Assembly: GCF_900105055.1 (NCBI RefSeq)
Contig: NZ_FNTA01000004.1
Location: 7,471,501-7,535,500 of the forward strand
Source: Amycolatopsis lurida
GTDB taxonomy: Bacteria > Actinomycetota > Actinomycetes > Mycobacteriales > Pseudonocardiaceae
DNA length: 64,000 bases
Direction: 5' to 3'
Shown piece after piece: positions 16,290 through 24,349 of this stretch; the first letter of the stretch is position 1, and every line of letters starts with the position of its first letter. A program made the translations under genes and the position numbers. The notes under the pieces are model-generated. The model saw nothing but the letters and a program-made list of their open reading frames with translations, was not told the origin of the DNA and made no database searches.

Positions 16290-17113
16290 CCACGATGGCG
16301 CCGGCGGTCCGGCTCGGCCCGCGCTCGGCGACGGTGCTCGGCCTCGCGTCCCTCGCGGGGCTGATGATGTTCGTCTGGCCGCTGCTGGTCCGCGTCGAGC
16401 CGCAGTCGATGCAGCACGGCCCGGACGCGCCTTTCGTGTTCATCGGGATCCTGCCGATCCTGATCGTCATCGTGCTGGCCGAGCTGTCCGAAGGGGGCAT
16501 GGATTCCAAGGCCCTCGCGATGCTCGGCGTGCTTTCCGCGGTGAACGCGGCCCTGCGGCCCCTCGGCGCGGGGACCGCCGGGATCGAGACCGTGTTCTTC
16601 CTGCTGGTGCTGGCCGGGCGGGTGTTCGGTCCCGGCTTCGGGTTCGTGCTGGGCTGTACGTCGATGTTCGCTTCGGCGTTGCTGACCGCCGGGGTGGGAC
16701 CGTGGCTGCCGTTCCAGATGATGTGCTCGGCGTGGATCGGGATGGGCGCGGGACTGCTGCCGCGCCGAGTCACCGGCAAAGCCGAGATCGCGATGCTGGT
16801 GGGGTACGGGATCCTCGTCGCGTACGTCTTCGGGCTCCTGATGAACCTGTGGTTCTGGCCGTTCATCACCGATGCCGAAGTGCCGTACCACGACGGGCAC
16901 ATCTCCCACGTGCCCGGCGCCCCGCTACTGGAGAACCTGCACCGGTTCGCCGTGTTCACCCTGCTGACCTCGACGGCCGGCTGGGACACGGGCCGCGCGA
17001 TCACGAACGCGGTGGCGATCCTGGTGCTGGGGCCCGCCGTGCTCGCGACGTTGCGCCGGGCTTCGCGGAAGGCTTCCTTCGGCGTGATCCCTTCCTTCAC
17101 CGACCGCAATTAG
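16286..17113 (+). CDS. cbrT: ECF transporter S component, probable cobalamin binder
   Basis: Integral-membrane substrate-binding subunit, 275 residues, with about six transmembrane helices. GTG 16286 overlaps the ATPase stop (GTGA). The helix 1-3 region (GTAGIETVFFLLVLAGRVFGPGFGFVLG) resembles ECF S components. MFASALLTAGVGPWLPFQM is the typical mid-protein segment. An extracellular loop near 195-215 is His-rich (PYHDGHISHVPG) and could meet the extracellular binding proteins. As the last gene of a B12-riboswitch operon, cobalamin or a corrinoid precursor is the likely substrate. The symbol is by analogy to the predicted CbrTUV systems. Confidence 0.78.
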   Translation: MTTMAPAVRLGPRSATVLGLASLAGLMMFVWPLLVRVEPQSMQHGPDAPFVFIGILPILIVIVLAELSEGGMDSKALAMLGVLSAVNAALRPLGAGTAGIETVFFLLVLAGRVFGPGFGFVLGCTSMFASALLTAGVGPWLPFQMMCSAWIGMGAGLLPRRVTGKAEIAMLVGYGILVAYVFGLLMNLWFWPFITDAEVPYHDGHISHVPGAPLLENLHRFAVFTLLTSTAGWDTGRAITNAVAILVLGPAVLATLRRASRKASFGVIPSFTDRN

Positions 17114-17117
17114 TCAT

Positions 17118-17474
17118 CTACTTGCGGGACTTCCGGCGCAGGACATGGAAGGACACGGCGAACGCCACTCCCACGGCCACGATGATCGCGGCGAAGACGG
17201 GATGCATGTCCTTGGACAGGCTCTGTGCGCGTTCTGGGCCGATGGCCCAGAGCGCCAGGGGCGTGGCGTAGGCCGCGGTGAGCGCGATCGCGCCCCAGCG
17301 GAGCGCCTTGAGCCGGGTGTCGCGCAGGGTGCCGACCAGGACCAGGGCGACCGGGACCACGGCGAGCATCGCGAACTGGCCGATGATCATGACCGGCACG
17401 GCCCAGGCCGAGACGAGGACGGAACGCGGGAAGCGGCGGACGGTGGTTTCGCGGTCGAGTGTCTGGGTGGACAT
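17118..17474 (-). CDS. small integral-membrane protein
   Basis: Protein of 118 residues with three or four predicted membrane helices: about 20-47, 55-78 and 90-112. It has charged ends (RRKSRK at the C terminus). ATG 17474 is preceded by GGAGG six bases upstream. It converges on the ECF operon with only 4 bp between stops. No family recognised. It is divergent from the TetR gene at 17751, so it is a candidate target of that regulator through the twin operator between them. Confidence 0.7.
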   Translation of the reverse strand: MSTQTLDRETTVRRFPRSVLVSAWAVPVMIIGQFAMLAVVPVALVLVGTLRDTRLKALRWGAIALTAAYATPLALWAIGPERAQSLSKDMHPVFAAIIVAVGVAFAVSFHVLRRKSRK

Positions 17475-17671
17475 CGGTTCCTCCGGGTTCGGGATGCGGT
17501 CAGCAGGGGGATTCGGCGGTGGTCTTGAGGTCCTTCAGCCAGGCTTCGAGGCCCCAGCCGAGGAATTCGGTCGCGGCCTTGATCAGGGTTTCGGTCGCGG
17601 GGCGGCGGTCTGCGCGGGTGTCACGGCGCCGCCGAGGTAGGCGGAGCTCCTTGTTAGTTGTAGTTGTGATA

Positions 17672-17729
17672 GTTAGAAGCTATAACGACAATCGAGTGAG
17701 TGTCAATAGGGAAAGTGATAGCCTCTAAC
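17672..17729. promoter_or_regulatory. paired operator for the TetR regulator
   Basis: GTTAGAAGCTATAAC (17672-17686) and, in inverted orientation, GTGATAGCCTCTAAC (17715-17729) match at 13 of 15 positions. Centres are 43 bp apart, about four helical turns, and the second lies 22 bp before the TetR start, overlapping where its promoter should be. The surrounding 17640-17730 is unusually AT-rich for this genome. Likely autoregulation plus control of the divergent membrane gene. Confidence 0.6.
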
Positions 17730-17750
17730 TGAGCGTCGAAGGAGTCGTTG

Positions 17751-18398
17751 ATGGCCGCGAAGACCTCGCGTGAGCGTTACCGGGCCCAGGTGCGCGCCGA
17801 AATCAAGCGGTACGCGTGGGAGCAACTGGGCACGACGGGTGTCTCCGCGCTGTCCCTCAACGCGATCGCCAAACACGTGGGCATGAGCGGCCCCGCGCTG
17901 TACCGGTACTTTCCCAGTCGCGACGACCTGATCACGGACCTCGTCCGCGACGCCTACCGAAGCCTCGCCGACGTCGTCCGGGTGGCGGCCGGGTCCGGCG
18001 GCGTGGCCGAAGTCGCCTGTGCGATCAGGGAATGGGCGCTGGCGGATCCGCAGCGATATCTGTTCGTCTACGGAACGCCGATCCCCGGTTATCGCGCACC
18101 CGGTGACACCACGGAGATCTCGAACGAGATCATGGCCGAACTGCTCAGGGTGCACGCGGCGGCTCTCGGTGACGGGCGGGTGACGGCGTTCGACGGTCAT
18201 GTCGGGGGCCATCGCGAATGGGCGGGCGGGTTGCCGGTCTCCTCCGCGGTTCTCCGCCGCGCCTTGACGTTCTGGACCCGGATCCACGGCGTCCTGTCTC
18301 TCGAACTGGCCGGCCATTTCGCCGGGATGGGGTTCGACCCCGCCGTCCTGTTCGCCGCCGAGCTCGACGTTCTGTCCACAGAGGACGGTTCCCGCTGA
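17751..18398 (+). CDS. TetR/AcrR regulator with WHG-type C-terminal domain
   Basis: Repressor of 215 residues. Its HTH is ALSLNAIAKHVGMSGPALYR followed by YFPSRDDLI (about residues 34-62). The C-terminal WTRIHGVLSLELAGHF block is the WHG (TetR_C_33) domain signature. ATG 17751 is used, with GGAG eight bases upstream; a TTG just before it is less likely. It sits downstream of a twin palindromic operator and divergent from a small membrane protein. Ligand unknown. Confidence 0.9.
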   Translation: MAAKTSRERYRAQVRAEIKRYAWEQLGTTGVSALSLNAIAKHVGMSGPALYRYFPSRDDLITDLVRDAYRSLADVVRVAAGSGGVAEVACAIREWALADPQRYLFVYGTPIPGYRAPGDTTEISNEIMAELLRVHAAALGDGRVTAFDGHVGGHREWAGGLPVSSAVLRRALTFWTRIHGVLSLELAGHFAGMGFDPAVLFAAELDVLSTEDGSR

Positions 18399-18434
18399 GC
18401 GGGGCATCGCCGCCCGCTGTGCTAACTTCCGGGG

Positions 18435-19055
18435 ATGCGCAAAGGATTCAGGGTTCCTTTCGGTCGTACGCTCGCGGTGATCGCGTCGGTGCTTCTGGCC
18501 TCGCTGATCGGCCCCGGTGCCGTCGCGAACGCGTCCGGCGGGAACGGTTGTGAATGCGCCACTCCGTCGATCGACCGGTTGCAGCAGTGGCTCGCCTCCG
18601 GTGAGGGCGCCACCGTGCCACCGACCGGCAGCCTGCTCGTCCGCGAACGCGGCGGTTACGCGGCCAAGGTGGCCTTCCTCGGTACCGAATGGCATGTGGT
18701 CGTCGTCTGGCTCGGGAATCGGTTCGAAGCGCAGGCCGATCTCTCGAAATCCGCCGGTTTCTGGATGACCTACAGCGCGACCGACGACCTCTACGTCCAG
18801 CTGCGGCCTGCCTCGAAGTGGAGCGGCGGCGACAAGTGGCTCACGAAGGTGCCGTCGACCGGCGGGAAGATCGTGAAGAAGTTCTTCAGTTTCAAGCCGA
18901 CGGCCTGGACGACACTCCCCGAACTGGGGACGCCCGGTTACTCCTTCGCTTCGGCGCTGACGGAGGCGCGAGGCCTGGTCTTCGTCGGCAAAACCCCGAA
19001 CCGGCTCGACTTCCGGGGCCTCTCGATCGACCGATATCGGCCGCCCTGTCTCTGA
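18435..19055 (+). CDS. secreted protein of unknown function
   Basis: Protein of 206 residues with a long N-terminal signal (MRKGFRVPFGRTLAVIASVL to ANASGG, about 1-36). A short Cys-containing segment NGCECATPS follows, with a C-terminal PPCL. The mature body has repeated aromatic beta-strand patterns (EWHVVVVWLGNRFEAQADL, GFWMTYSATDDLYVQLRPAS, SFKPTAWTTLPELGTPGY), suggesting a beta-sandwich. Three or more cysteines may pair. No family recognised; carbohydrate or envelope binding is only a guess. It lies 36 bp after the TetR stop and may be co-transcribed with it. Confidence 0.7.
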   Translation: MRKGFRVPFGRTLAVIASVLLASLIGPGAVANASGGNGCECATPSIDRLQQWLASGEGATVPPTGSLLVRERGGYAAKVAFLGTEWHVVVVWLGNRFEAQADLSKSAGFWMTYSATDDLYVQLRPASKWSGGDKWLTKVPSTGGKIVKKFFSFKPTAWTTLPELGTPGYSFASALTEARGLVFVGKTPNRLDFRGLSIDRYRPPCL

Positions 19056-19168
19056 AAGCTCCTCGGTATTCACCTGTCCGGACCGTCGTTGTCGCGCACC
19101 GTGCCCGTTTTGTCCTGTACGGTGAACATTCAGCCGCCTGCGCACGACCGATCCGAGGAGTACCCCTG

Positions 19169-19465
19169 ATGAGCCTGTTCGACTCGCTGAAGGAAAAGGC
19201 CGCCGAACTGCTGGGCGGCGCGGGCGACAAGGTCAGCGAACTGACCGGCGTCGACCTTTCCGGTGCCGCCGACCAGGTCACCCAGTCCGCCGGCGGGCTG
19301 GCCGAGAACGGCCAGGGGCTCGCCGAGAACGCCACCGCCGCGGGCCAGGACGCCGTCGACTCGGCCACCGCGGCCGGTCAGGGCGTCGTCGACTCCACCG
19401 GTGCCTTCGGTGACGCCGCCACCGGCCTGGCGGGCGACGTGATCGACCCGAACGCCCGGGGCTGA
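19169..19465 (+). CDS. small Ala/Gly-rich helical protein
   Basis: Protein of 98 residues, starting at ATG 19169 with GAGGAG about eight bases upstream. It begins MSLFDSLKEKAAELLGGAGD and continues with near-repeats (ENGQGLAENATAAGQDAVDS, ATAAGQGVVDSTGA) predicted to form an amphipathic helix. It is acidic, cysteine-free and lacks a signal peptide. This resembles small actinobacterial proteins annotated as hypothetical or stress/antitoxin-like, but no assignment is safe. It is followed at once by a strong hairpin terminator, so it is probably a monocistronic transcript. Confidence 0.68.
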   Translation: MSLFDSLKEKAAELLGGAGDKVSELTGVDLSGAADQVTQSAGGLAENGQGLAENATAAGQDAVDSATAAGQGVVDSTGAFGDAATGLAGDVIDPNARG

Positions 19466-19473
19466 GCCGCCCC

Positions 19474-19510
19474 CGGCCTCCCCGGTATCCGGCGGATACC
19501 GGGGAGGCCG
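19474..19510. terminator. strong perfect hairpin terminator
   Basis: CGGCCTCCCCGGTATCC pairs perfectly over 17 bp with GGATACCGGGGAGGCCG around a 3-base loop, followed by TCATAT. It starts 8 bases after the stop of the 98-residue gene. Confidence 0.85.
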
Positions 19511-19710
19511 TCATATCCGCTCGGGAGCGCGCCGGACGCGGCACCGGCCCGCCCTTCGCGGTCGTGCGCGAGCGACGTCGGAGCAGGCCAGACCGCGTAC
19601 TCCGGTGGGGCGATGACCGGTCTTCGGCATGACGATCTTCTGTTTCCCTTGCCCCGCAAGGGAATTCTCGCCAAGGTGATGAAAAGGGAACCGGTTGTGG
19701 TAACCCGTCC

Positions 19711-20103
19711 GTGATCGTCAACCGACTCAAGCCCGTCGGCCTGTGCGCCGGGCTCACCCTGCCCGCGCTCGTCCTGCGGTTCTCCGGTAGCGAACCGGGG
19801 GCGGTGGCCGGGCTGGTGCTGTTCAGCCTGGCCGTCGTGGCGGCTTCGTTCCTTCTCGCCTGGGCCGCGGAAGCCGCGCAGATGGACATCTCCGGCGGGC
19901 TCGCGATCGCGGTACTCCCCGAGTACGCGGTGGACCGGTACTTCGCCTGCGCGGCAGGCTCGAATCCGGAGTACGTCGCCTATGCCGCGGCGAACATGAC
20001 CGGCTCCAACCGGTTGCTGCTCGCGTTGCGTTTCCCGCGCCGGGCCGCCTGGGCCCTGCTCGGCCTGTTCGCGGCGAAGTTCGCGTTGCGCTTGTCGCCT
20101 TGA
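19711..20103 (+). pseudogene. truncated sodium/calcium-proton exchanger remnant
   Basis: Frame of 130 residues from GTG 19711. It matches the first third of sodium:proton/calcium exchanger-type membrane antiporters, including LLAWAAEAAQMDISGGLAIAV, LPEYAVDRYFACAAG and YVAYAAANMTGSNRLL. Family members run to roughly 350 residues or more with a second homologous half, which is absent. About five residues (a second LALVA-type block) seem missing before LPEYAVD. The protein ends shortly after the first alpha-repeat. I therefore call it a decayed fragment; a functional single-repeat protein is less likely. The preceding 19511-19710 holds no recognisable gene. Confidence 0.62.
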
Positions 20104-20238
20104 TCCGCGATCGCCATCACGTCCTGCCGCCCCTCGCCGCTCCGTTCCTGCGATCGGCTGCCGGGAAAAATGAGGCCCGCCCGAGCGTCGTTCGACGGTA
20201 GTCTTGGCGAAACTGACTGATCTGCGGGGGAGCGGACC

Positions 20239-20472
20239 ATGGTCGGAATCTGGATAGCCCTCGGAATACTCCTGTTGGTGATCGGCGTCGCCGTCGTCAC
20301 CGACCTGCGCGACCGAGGCCGGGGCGGGACACGCAAGTTCATGTTGCCGGGCTGGGCCTCGCGACGGGCCGACTACACGGAGAACGACCTCGTCCACGGG
20401 CGCTGGACGGAAAAGCCGCCGCGTGAGCAGGACGAGGAGCACCAGCGCAAATACCGGGCCGGCGACGAATAG
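20239..20472 (+). CDS. small single-pass membrane protein
   Basis: Protein of 77 residues. ATG 20239 has GGGGAG upstream. One N-terminal transmembrane helix (GIWIALGILLLVIGVAVV, residues 3-20) is followed by a charged cytoplasmic tail rich in Arg, Glu and Lys. No family recognised. It converges with the small gene on the minus strand, with 4 bp between stops. Confidence 0.65.
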   Translation: MVGIWIALGILLLVIGVAVVTDLRDRGRGGTRKFMLPGWASRRADYTENDLVHGRWTEKPPREQDEEHQRKYRAGDE

Positions 20473-20476
20473 GGAG

Positions 20477-20701
20477 TCACGCGGCAGGCCTCGTCCAGCA
20501 CCAGGCGGCGCGGAGGGCGGCGATCAAGGCCTCGTCATCGGCGAAGGTGGGTTCTTCCCCGACCGGCACCCAGACGCGGTCGACGACTTCCCCCTGCCTG
20601 GTCCGGACGACGGAGATTCCGGGGTAGGACAACGTCGCGCCGCCGTCGTCGGCCACGTGGCGTGGCTCCCAGCGGAGCTGGACAACGCGATCAGGGCTCA
20701 T
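20477..20701 (-). CDS. small hypothetical protein
   Basis: Protein of 74 residues from ATG 20701; a TTG at 20710 is an alternative start. It contains VVQLRWEPRHVADDGGATLS and a C-terminal ADDEALIAALRAAWCW segment. Composition fits coding in this genome, and it looks like a small beta-alpha domain. No clear ribosome-binding site is seen. No family recognised. The 20711-20934 region upstream contains only putative promoter sequence for it and for the divergent 20935 gene. Confidence 0.5.
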   Translation of the reverse strand: MSPDRVVQLRWEPRHVADDGGATLSYPGISVVRTRQGEVVDRVWVPVGEEPTFADDEALIAALRAAWCWTRPAA

Positions 20702-20934
20702 GGACCACAACTTTCCGTACTTGCGTACAGGGTAAGTCGTCTCTCGGTGGCCGTGCGTTTCACGCCGGGCTTGTGACGTGCGCCCTTCGCACTGCGGATT
20801 CCCGTGCCGGATTCGCTTGTTCGCGTGAATTCCGCGGAAAGAATGGTGTCACTCCAAAGGTGGTGACCCCCATCACAGGGTCCTCTCTCATCGTGGGAAC
20901 ATGAGGGTCAAGGCTGCCGGATCCCGGAGGGTGA

Positions 20935-21768
20935 ATGCTCCGCAGAATGCGTCGCTGGCTCGAATTGCTCAGTCTCGGCGGGTTGGCGGTGGTCGGCTTC
21001 GCGGTCGGGATCGCGGAACAGCTCGGCTTGCTGGACAAAGTGGCGCCGAAAGGCATCTCCACGCTGACGCTGATCATGGTCAGCGGCGTGGTCGTGGTGC
21101 TGCTTATCGAGCTGACCCCGTTGCGCGCACTGGAGGACATCCGCGATCGCCTGGCGGGCCTCGACATCGACACCATCGCCGCGAGCCGCCGCCGGTCGCA
21201 CTACGGCGGCGTCGTCGAAGTGCACAAACGCTTTCCGGACGAAGAGTTCGCGGCGCATATCGCGAAGGCCAAGCAGGTGACGATCCTGAACACCTGGATT
21301 CCCAACCTGCAACGCCTGGAAAAGGAACTGGAAGCCGCGATCGTCGACCGGCGCGCCCAGGTACGCATCATGCTGCTGCACCCGAACTCGATGCTGGTGG
21401 GGCTGCGCGAAGCGGCATTGGACCGGAGCGACGGCGCGGGCAAGACCTTCGTGAGCACAGGGATCGTGGAGTGCCTGGAGACCCTCGCCCGCCTGCACCG
21501 GCGGCTGGCGAAGCGTCAGGCCAACCTGAAAGTGCGAGTGTTCAACTCGCAAGCCTCGGTTTCGGTGTACCGAGCCGATGGGCGCTACCTGGTCAGCATG
21601 TTCCTGCACGGCCAGCTGGCGATCGATTCACCGCAGTTCGAGATCGAGGGCACGCACGACACCGTGCTCGGCGAACAGATCCAGCGCGAGCTCGACACGT
21701 TGTGGGACATCGGCCGCGACGTGGACCTCGGCGACTGGAACCGAAGCATCGACATGATCCGTTTCTGA
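20935..21768 (+). CDS. membrane-anchored PLD-like domain protein
   Basis: Protein of 277 residues. ATG 20935 has GGAGG four bases upstream. Two N-terminal transmembrane helices (about 12-30 and 42-62) are followed by a cytoplasmic alpha/beta domain. That domain contains AKQVTILNTWIPNLQRLEKELE, RRAQVRIMLLHPNSMLVGLREAAL and YLVSMFLHGQLAIDSPQFEI. The layout resembles phospholipase-D-like folds linked to membrane helices, as seen in signalling or defence proteins, but the HxK motif is not evident, so catalysis is doubtful. It is followed after 15 bp by a heme-oxygenase-like gene. Function unknown. Confidence 0.6.
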   Translation: MLRRMRRWLELLSLGGLAVVGFAVGIAEQLGLLDKVAPKGISTLTLIMVSGVVVVLLIELTPLRALEDIRDRLAGLDIDTIAASRRRSHYGGVVEVHKRFPDEEFAAHIAKAKQVTILNTWIPNLQRLEKELEAAIVDRRAQVRIMLLHPNSMLVGLREAALDRSDGAGKTFVSTGIVECLETLARLHRRLAKRQANLKVRVFNSQASVSVYRADGRYLVSMFLHGQLAIDSPQFEIEGTHDTVLGEQIQRELDTLWDIGRDVDLGDWNRSIDMIRF

Positions 21769-21783
21769 GCAAGAGGTGTAGTG

Positions 21784-22497
21784 ATGCGCGAACTCGACGA
21801 ATTCGAAGACGGTTTGATCGAGCGGTTCCGGAACCACCCGGCGTTGCGAGGCGTCACCGAGCTCCCGCAGGAAGACCTGCAGACCGTCCTGCTGCAACGG
21901 CGTTTCCTGTCGCTGGCCTTCACCATGGCCTACGACCTGGCGATCGACCTGCTCACCGACGAGCAGTCCAAGCGGATCGCCCGCGTCATCATCCGTGAGG
22001 AATACCCGGACAACGCTTCGCCCGGCAGCACGCCTTCGCACCGCGAGGACATGATGGCGGACATCCTCGCGCTGGGCGTCCCGCGTGAAGCGCTGGTGCG
22101 ATCGCGGAGGTCACTGGCCACGACGGCGTGCATCGACACCACGATGGAGTTGATCGCCACCGCGGGCGACTCGAAGCACGCCGACGTCGAACTGCTGACC
22201 ATCCTGCGCTTCTGGGGTGAGGTGCTGGTCTCGGTCGAGTACGGCGAACTGTGGCGCCGGATCGGCCCGGTGCTCGGCGACAAGTCCGTCTTCTACTACC
22301 CGCACCATGTGCACGACGCGAAGTCCCGCCCGCTCGCCGCCGCGTCCCCGCTTTCGCTCACCCATTCCGATCAGCTCGGGCTGCGGCTCGTGCAGCTGAT
22401 CGACTCGAGCGAAGCGCGGGAGCGGTTCCGTGAGACGGAGCAGGCGGTCGTCGCGGTCAAGACGGCCTTCTACGACCAGTTCCTGCCCACCTCGTGA
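21784..22497 (+). CDS. heme-oxygenase-like (HDO superfamily) helical protein
   Basis: Cytoplasmic all-helical protein, 237 residues. ATG 21784 is favoured, with AGAGG seven bases upstream; GTG 21781 is adjacent. Possible metal-ligand helices are IIREEYPDNASPGSTPSHRE (E...H), RFWGEVLVSVEYGEL (E), YYPHHVHDAKSRPL (H..HD) and SLTHSDQL (H). This order resembles heme-oxygenase-like diiron oxidases/oxygenases (TenA/PqqC fold). It is almost certainly co-transcribed with the membrane PLD-like gene. Substrate unknown. Whether it is a metal enzyme is inference from motif spacing. Confidence 0.6.
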   Translation: MRELDEFEDGLIERFRNHPALRGVTELPQEDLQTVLLQRRFLSLAFTMAYDLAIDLLTDEQSKRIARVIIREEYPDNASPGSTPSHREDMMADILALGVPREALVRSRRSLATTACIDTTMELIATAGDSKHADVELLTILRFWGEVLVSVEYGELWRRIGPVLGDKSVFYYPHHVHDAKSRPLAAASPLSLTHSDQLGLRLVQLIDSSEARERFRETEQAVVAVKTAFYDQFLPTS

Positions 22498-22528
22498 GCC
22501 GCCCCCTAAGTCCGTGCCTGCGGCTGAC

Positions 22529-24178
22529 TCACACGAGACCGGAGAACCGGCCCAGCGTCTCCTCGCGCCCCAGCGCCTGGGTGATCGCGTGCAGGTCCGG
22601 GCTCCGGGTCGAGCCCGTGATAGCGATCCGGATGATCTGCGAGGCCTCGCGAATGGAGCCCGGGAAACCTTCGGGGTTCTTCTTAAACTCCTTGGCGTTC
22701 TTCGCGAAGCCGTGCTTCGCCGCCACCTCGCGGATCTGCTGGAACCATTCCTGGCCGTCGTCGAGCTGCTGGTAGTTCTCGACGAAGTCCCGCGCCACGG
22801 CCCGGACGACCTCGGAGTCGACGCCGAGGGCCGCGATCCGCTCGTCGTCGGCGCTCGCGACGGCGGCGTGCAGCTGCGGGAAGAAGAAGCCGTAGACGGC
22901 GCGGAACTCGCTCCACTTCTTCAGGTCCTTGCGGGGGTTCTCGGCGCCGTCGCGCTCGACGGCGAGCGCGCGGAGCGCGAGGTCCGGCTCGGCGTCGAGG
23001 ACGGCGAGCAGCGCGGGGTCGAACCGCTCGGCCCAGCCACGCACCTCGGAGAGGATCTCGGCGCCGGACAGCGTGGCGATGTGGTCGGCCGAGATGTCGT
23101 CGAGTTTGACCAGGTCGACCAGCGGGCCGGCGACTCCGCACTCCTCGAGCTTGATCGGCTCGGCCAGCGCCTGGTCGAGCGGCATCTCGGCGAGACGGCC
23201 GTTGGCGAGGCCGCGCAGGTAGTAGAGGACGGCCTTCGTCGGGTAACCGGACTCGATGTAGAAATCGACGCTCGCTTCCGGGTCCTTGCGCTTCGACAGC
23301 TTGCGCTTGCTGCCGCCCTCCTGCTTCATCAGCGGCGCGATGTGCGCGTACGTGATCGGCTCGAAGCCGAGCGCGTCGAACAGCTGCTGGTGCACCGGCA
23401 CCGACGAGATCCACTCGTCGCCGCGGATGACCAGGTTGACGCGCATGAGGTGGTCGTCGACGGCGTGCGCGAAGTGGTAGGTCGGCAGCCGGGGGCTCTG
23501 GTCGGAGCTCTTGAGGATGACGACGTCGTTGCGGTTGGCCTCGGCCTCCAGCGGGCCGCGGATGGCGTCGGTGAACCGGGCGCGGGCGCCGGTGTCGTCG
23601 GGCGCGCGGAACCGCACGACGTACGGGTCTCCGGCGTCGAGCTTGGCCTGGACGTCGGCGGGGTCGGCGTCGCGCCAGATGGCCCACGAGCCGTAGTAGC
23701 CGGTCGGCAGCTTCGTCGCCTGCTGGCGGGCGGTGATCGCCGCCAGTTCGTCCTTGGTGGCGAAGTCGAGGTACGCGCGGCCGCTGCGGAGCAGGTGGCG
23801 GACGTAGGTCAGGTAGATCTGCTCGCGCTCGGACTGCTGGTACGGGCCGTAGTCGCCGCCGCGGTGGATGTCCTCGTCGGCGGCGAGGTCGAAGTAGGCG
23901 AAACCGCGCTCGAACTGCTCGATGGCGCCTTCGACCTCGCGGGACCGGTCGGTGTCCTCGACCCGGACGAGGTAGCGGCCGCCGCTGCGGCGGGCGACGT
24001 CCTGGTCGATGGTGGCGACGTAGACGCCGCCGATGTGCACGAACCCGGTCGGTGAGGGGCCGAAGCGGGTGACCAGGGCGCCCTCGGGGAGCTCGCGGGC
24101 GGGGTAACGCTGTTCCCAGTGCTCGGGCTCGGGCAGGTCGGCGGGGAAGAGGGCGTCGATGACTGCTCGGTCCAGCAT
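22529..24178 (-). CDS. gltX: glutamate--tRNA ligase family protein
   Basis: Class I aminoacyl-tRNA synthetase of the GluRS/GlnRS family, 549 residues, starting at ATG 24178. The Rossmann domain carries VTRFGPSPTGFVHIGG (HIGH-type motif at 48-51) and ends in SKRKLSKRKD (KMSKS-type motif). ISSVPVHQQLFDALGF lies between. The C-terminal part is the helical anticodon-binding region. The long N-terminal extension before the catalytic fold (about 30 residues) and overall sequence resemble clostridial-type GltX rather than the usual ~490-residue actinobacterial GltX. It may therefore be a second GluRS-like enzyme. If the main gltX lies elsewhere, this copy could serve a specialised or resistance role. 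Confidence 0.85.
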   Translation of the reverse strand: MLDRAVIDALFPADLPEPEHWEQRYPARELPEGALVTRFGPSPTGFVHIGGVYVATIDQDVARRSGGRYLVRVEDTDRSREVEGAIEQFERGFAYFDLAADEDIHRGGDYGPYQQSEREQIYLTYVRHLLRSGRAYLDFATKDELAAITARQQATKLPTGYYGSWAIWRDADPADVQAKLDAGDPYVVRFRAPDDTGARARFTDAIRGPLEAEANRNDVVILKSSDQSPRLPTYHFAHAVDDHLMRVNLVIRGDEWISSVPVHQQLFDALGFEPITYAHIAPLMKQEGGSKRKLSKRKDPEASVDFYIESGYPTKAVLYYLRGLANGRLAEMPLDQALAEPIKLEECGVAGPLVDLVKLDDISADHIATLSGAEILSEVRGWAERFDPALLAVLDAEPDLALRALAVERDGAENPRKDLKKWSEFRAVYGFFFPQLHAAVASADDERIAALGVDSEVVRAVARDFVENYQQLDDGQEWFQQIREVAAKHGFAKNAKEFKKNPEGFPGSIREASQIIRIAITGSTRSPDLHAITQALGREETLGRFSGLV

Positions 24179-24349
24179 GGCGGTTCAGATCTCCCGGCGT
24201 CGTGGTGCATGGCGGTTTTCGCCACCGAAGAGCCTAACCGTCCGGCCTCCCGGCCTGGTGAGGGTGGGTCCCGAAGCCGGATCGAGACGTGCTTTTTCGT
24301 CGGTGCTCCCCGGTAAAATAGGCCTTGCCGGACATTCGGGAGGAAATCG

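Noticed and set aside
17500..17640. Minus-strand C-terminal-like peptide ending ATEFLGWGLEAWLKDLK
   Set aside because: Looks faintly like a protein tail, but no start codon or ribosome site; may be a remnant, not callable.
19511..19710. Possible riboswitch in the leader of the exchanger remnant
   Set aside because: Some GGGAA/CCGG segments, but no match to a motif I know; not claimed.
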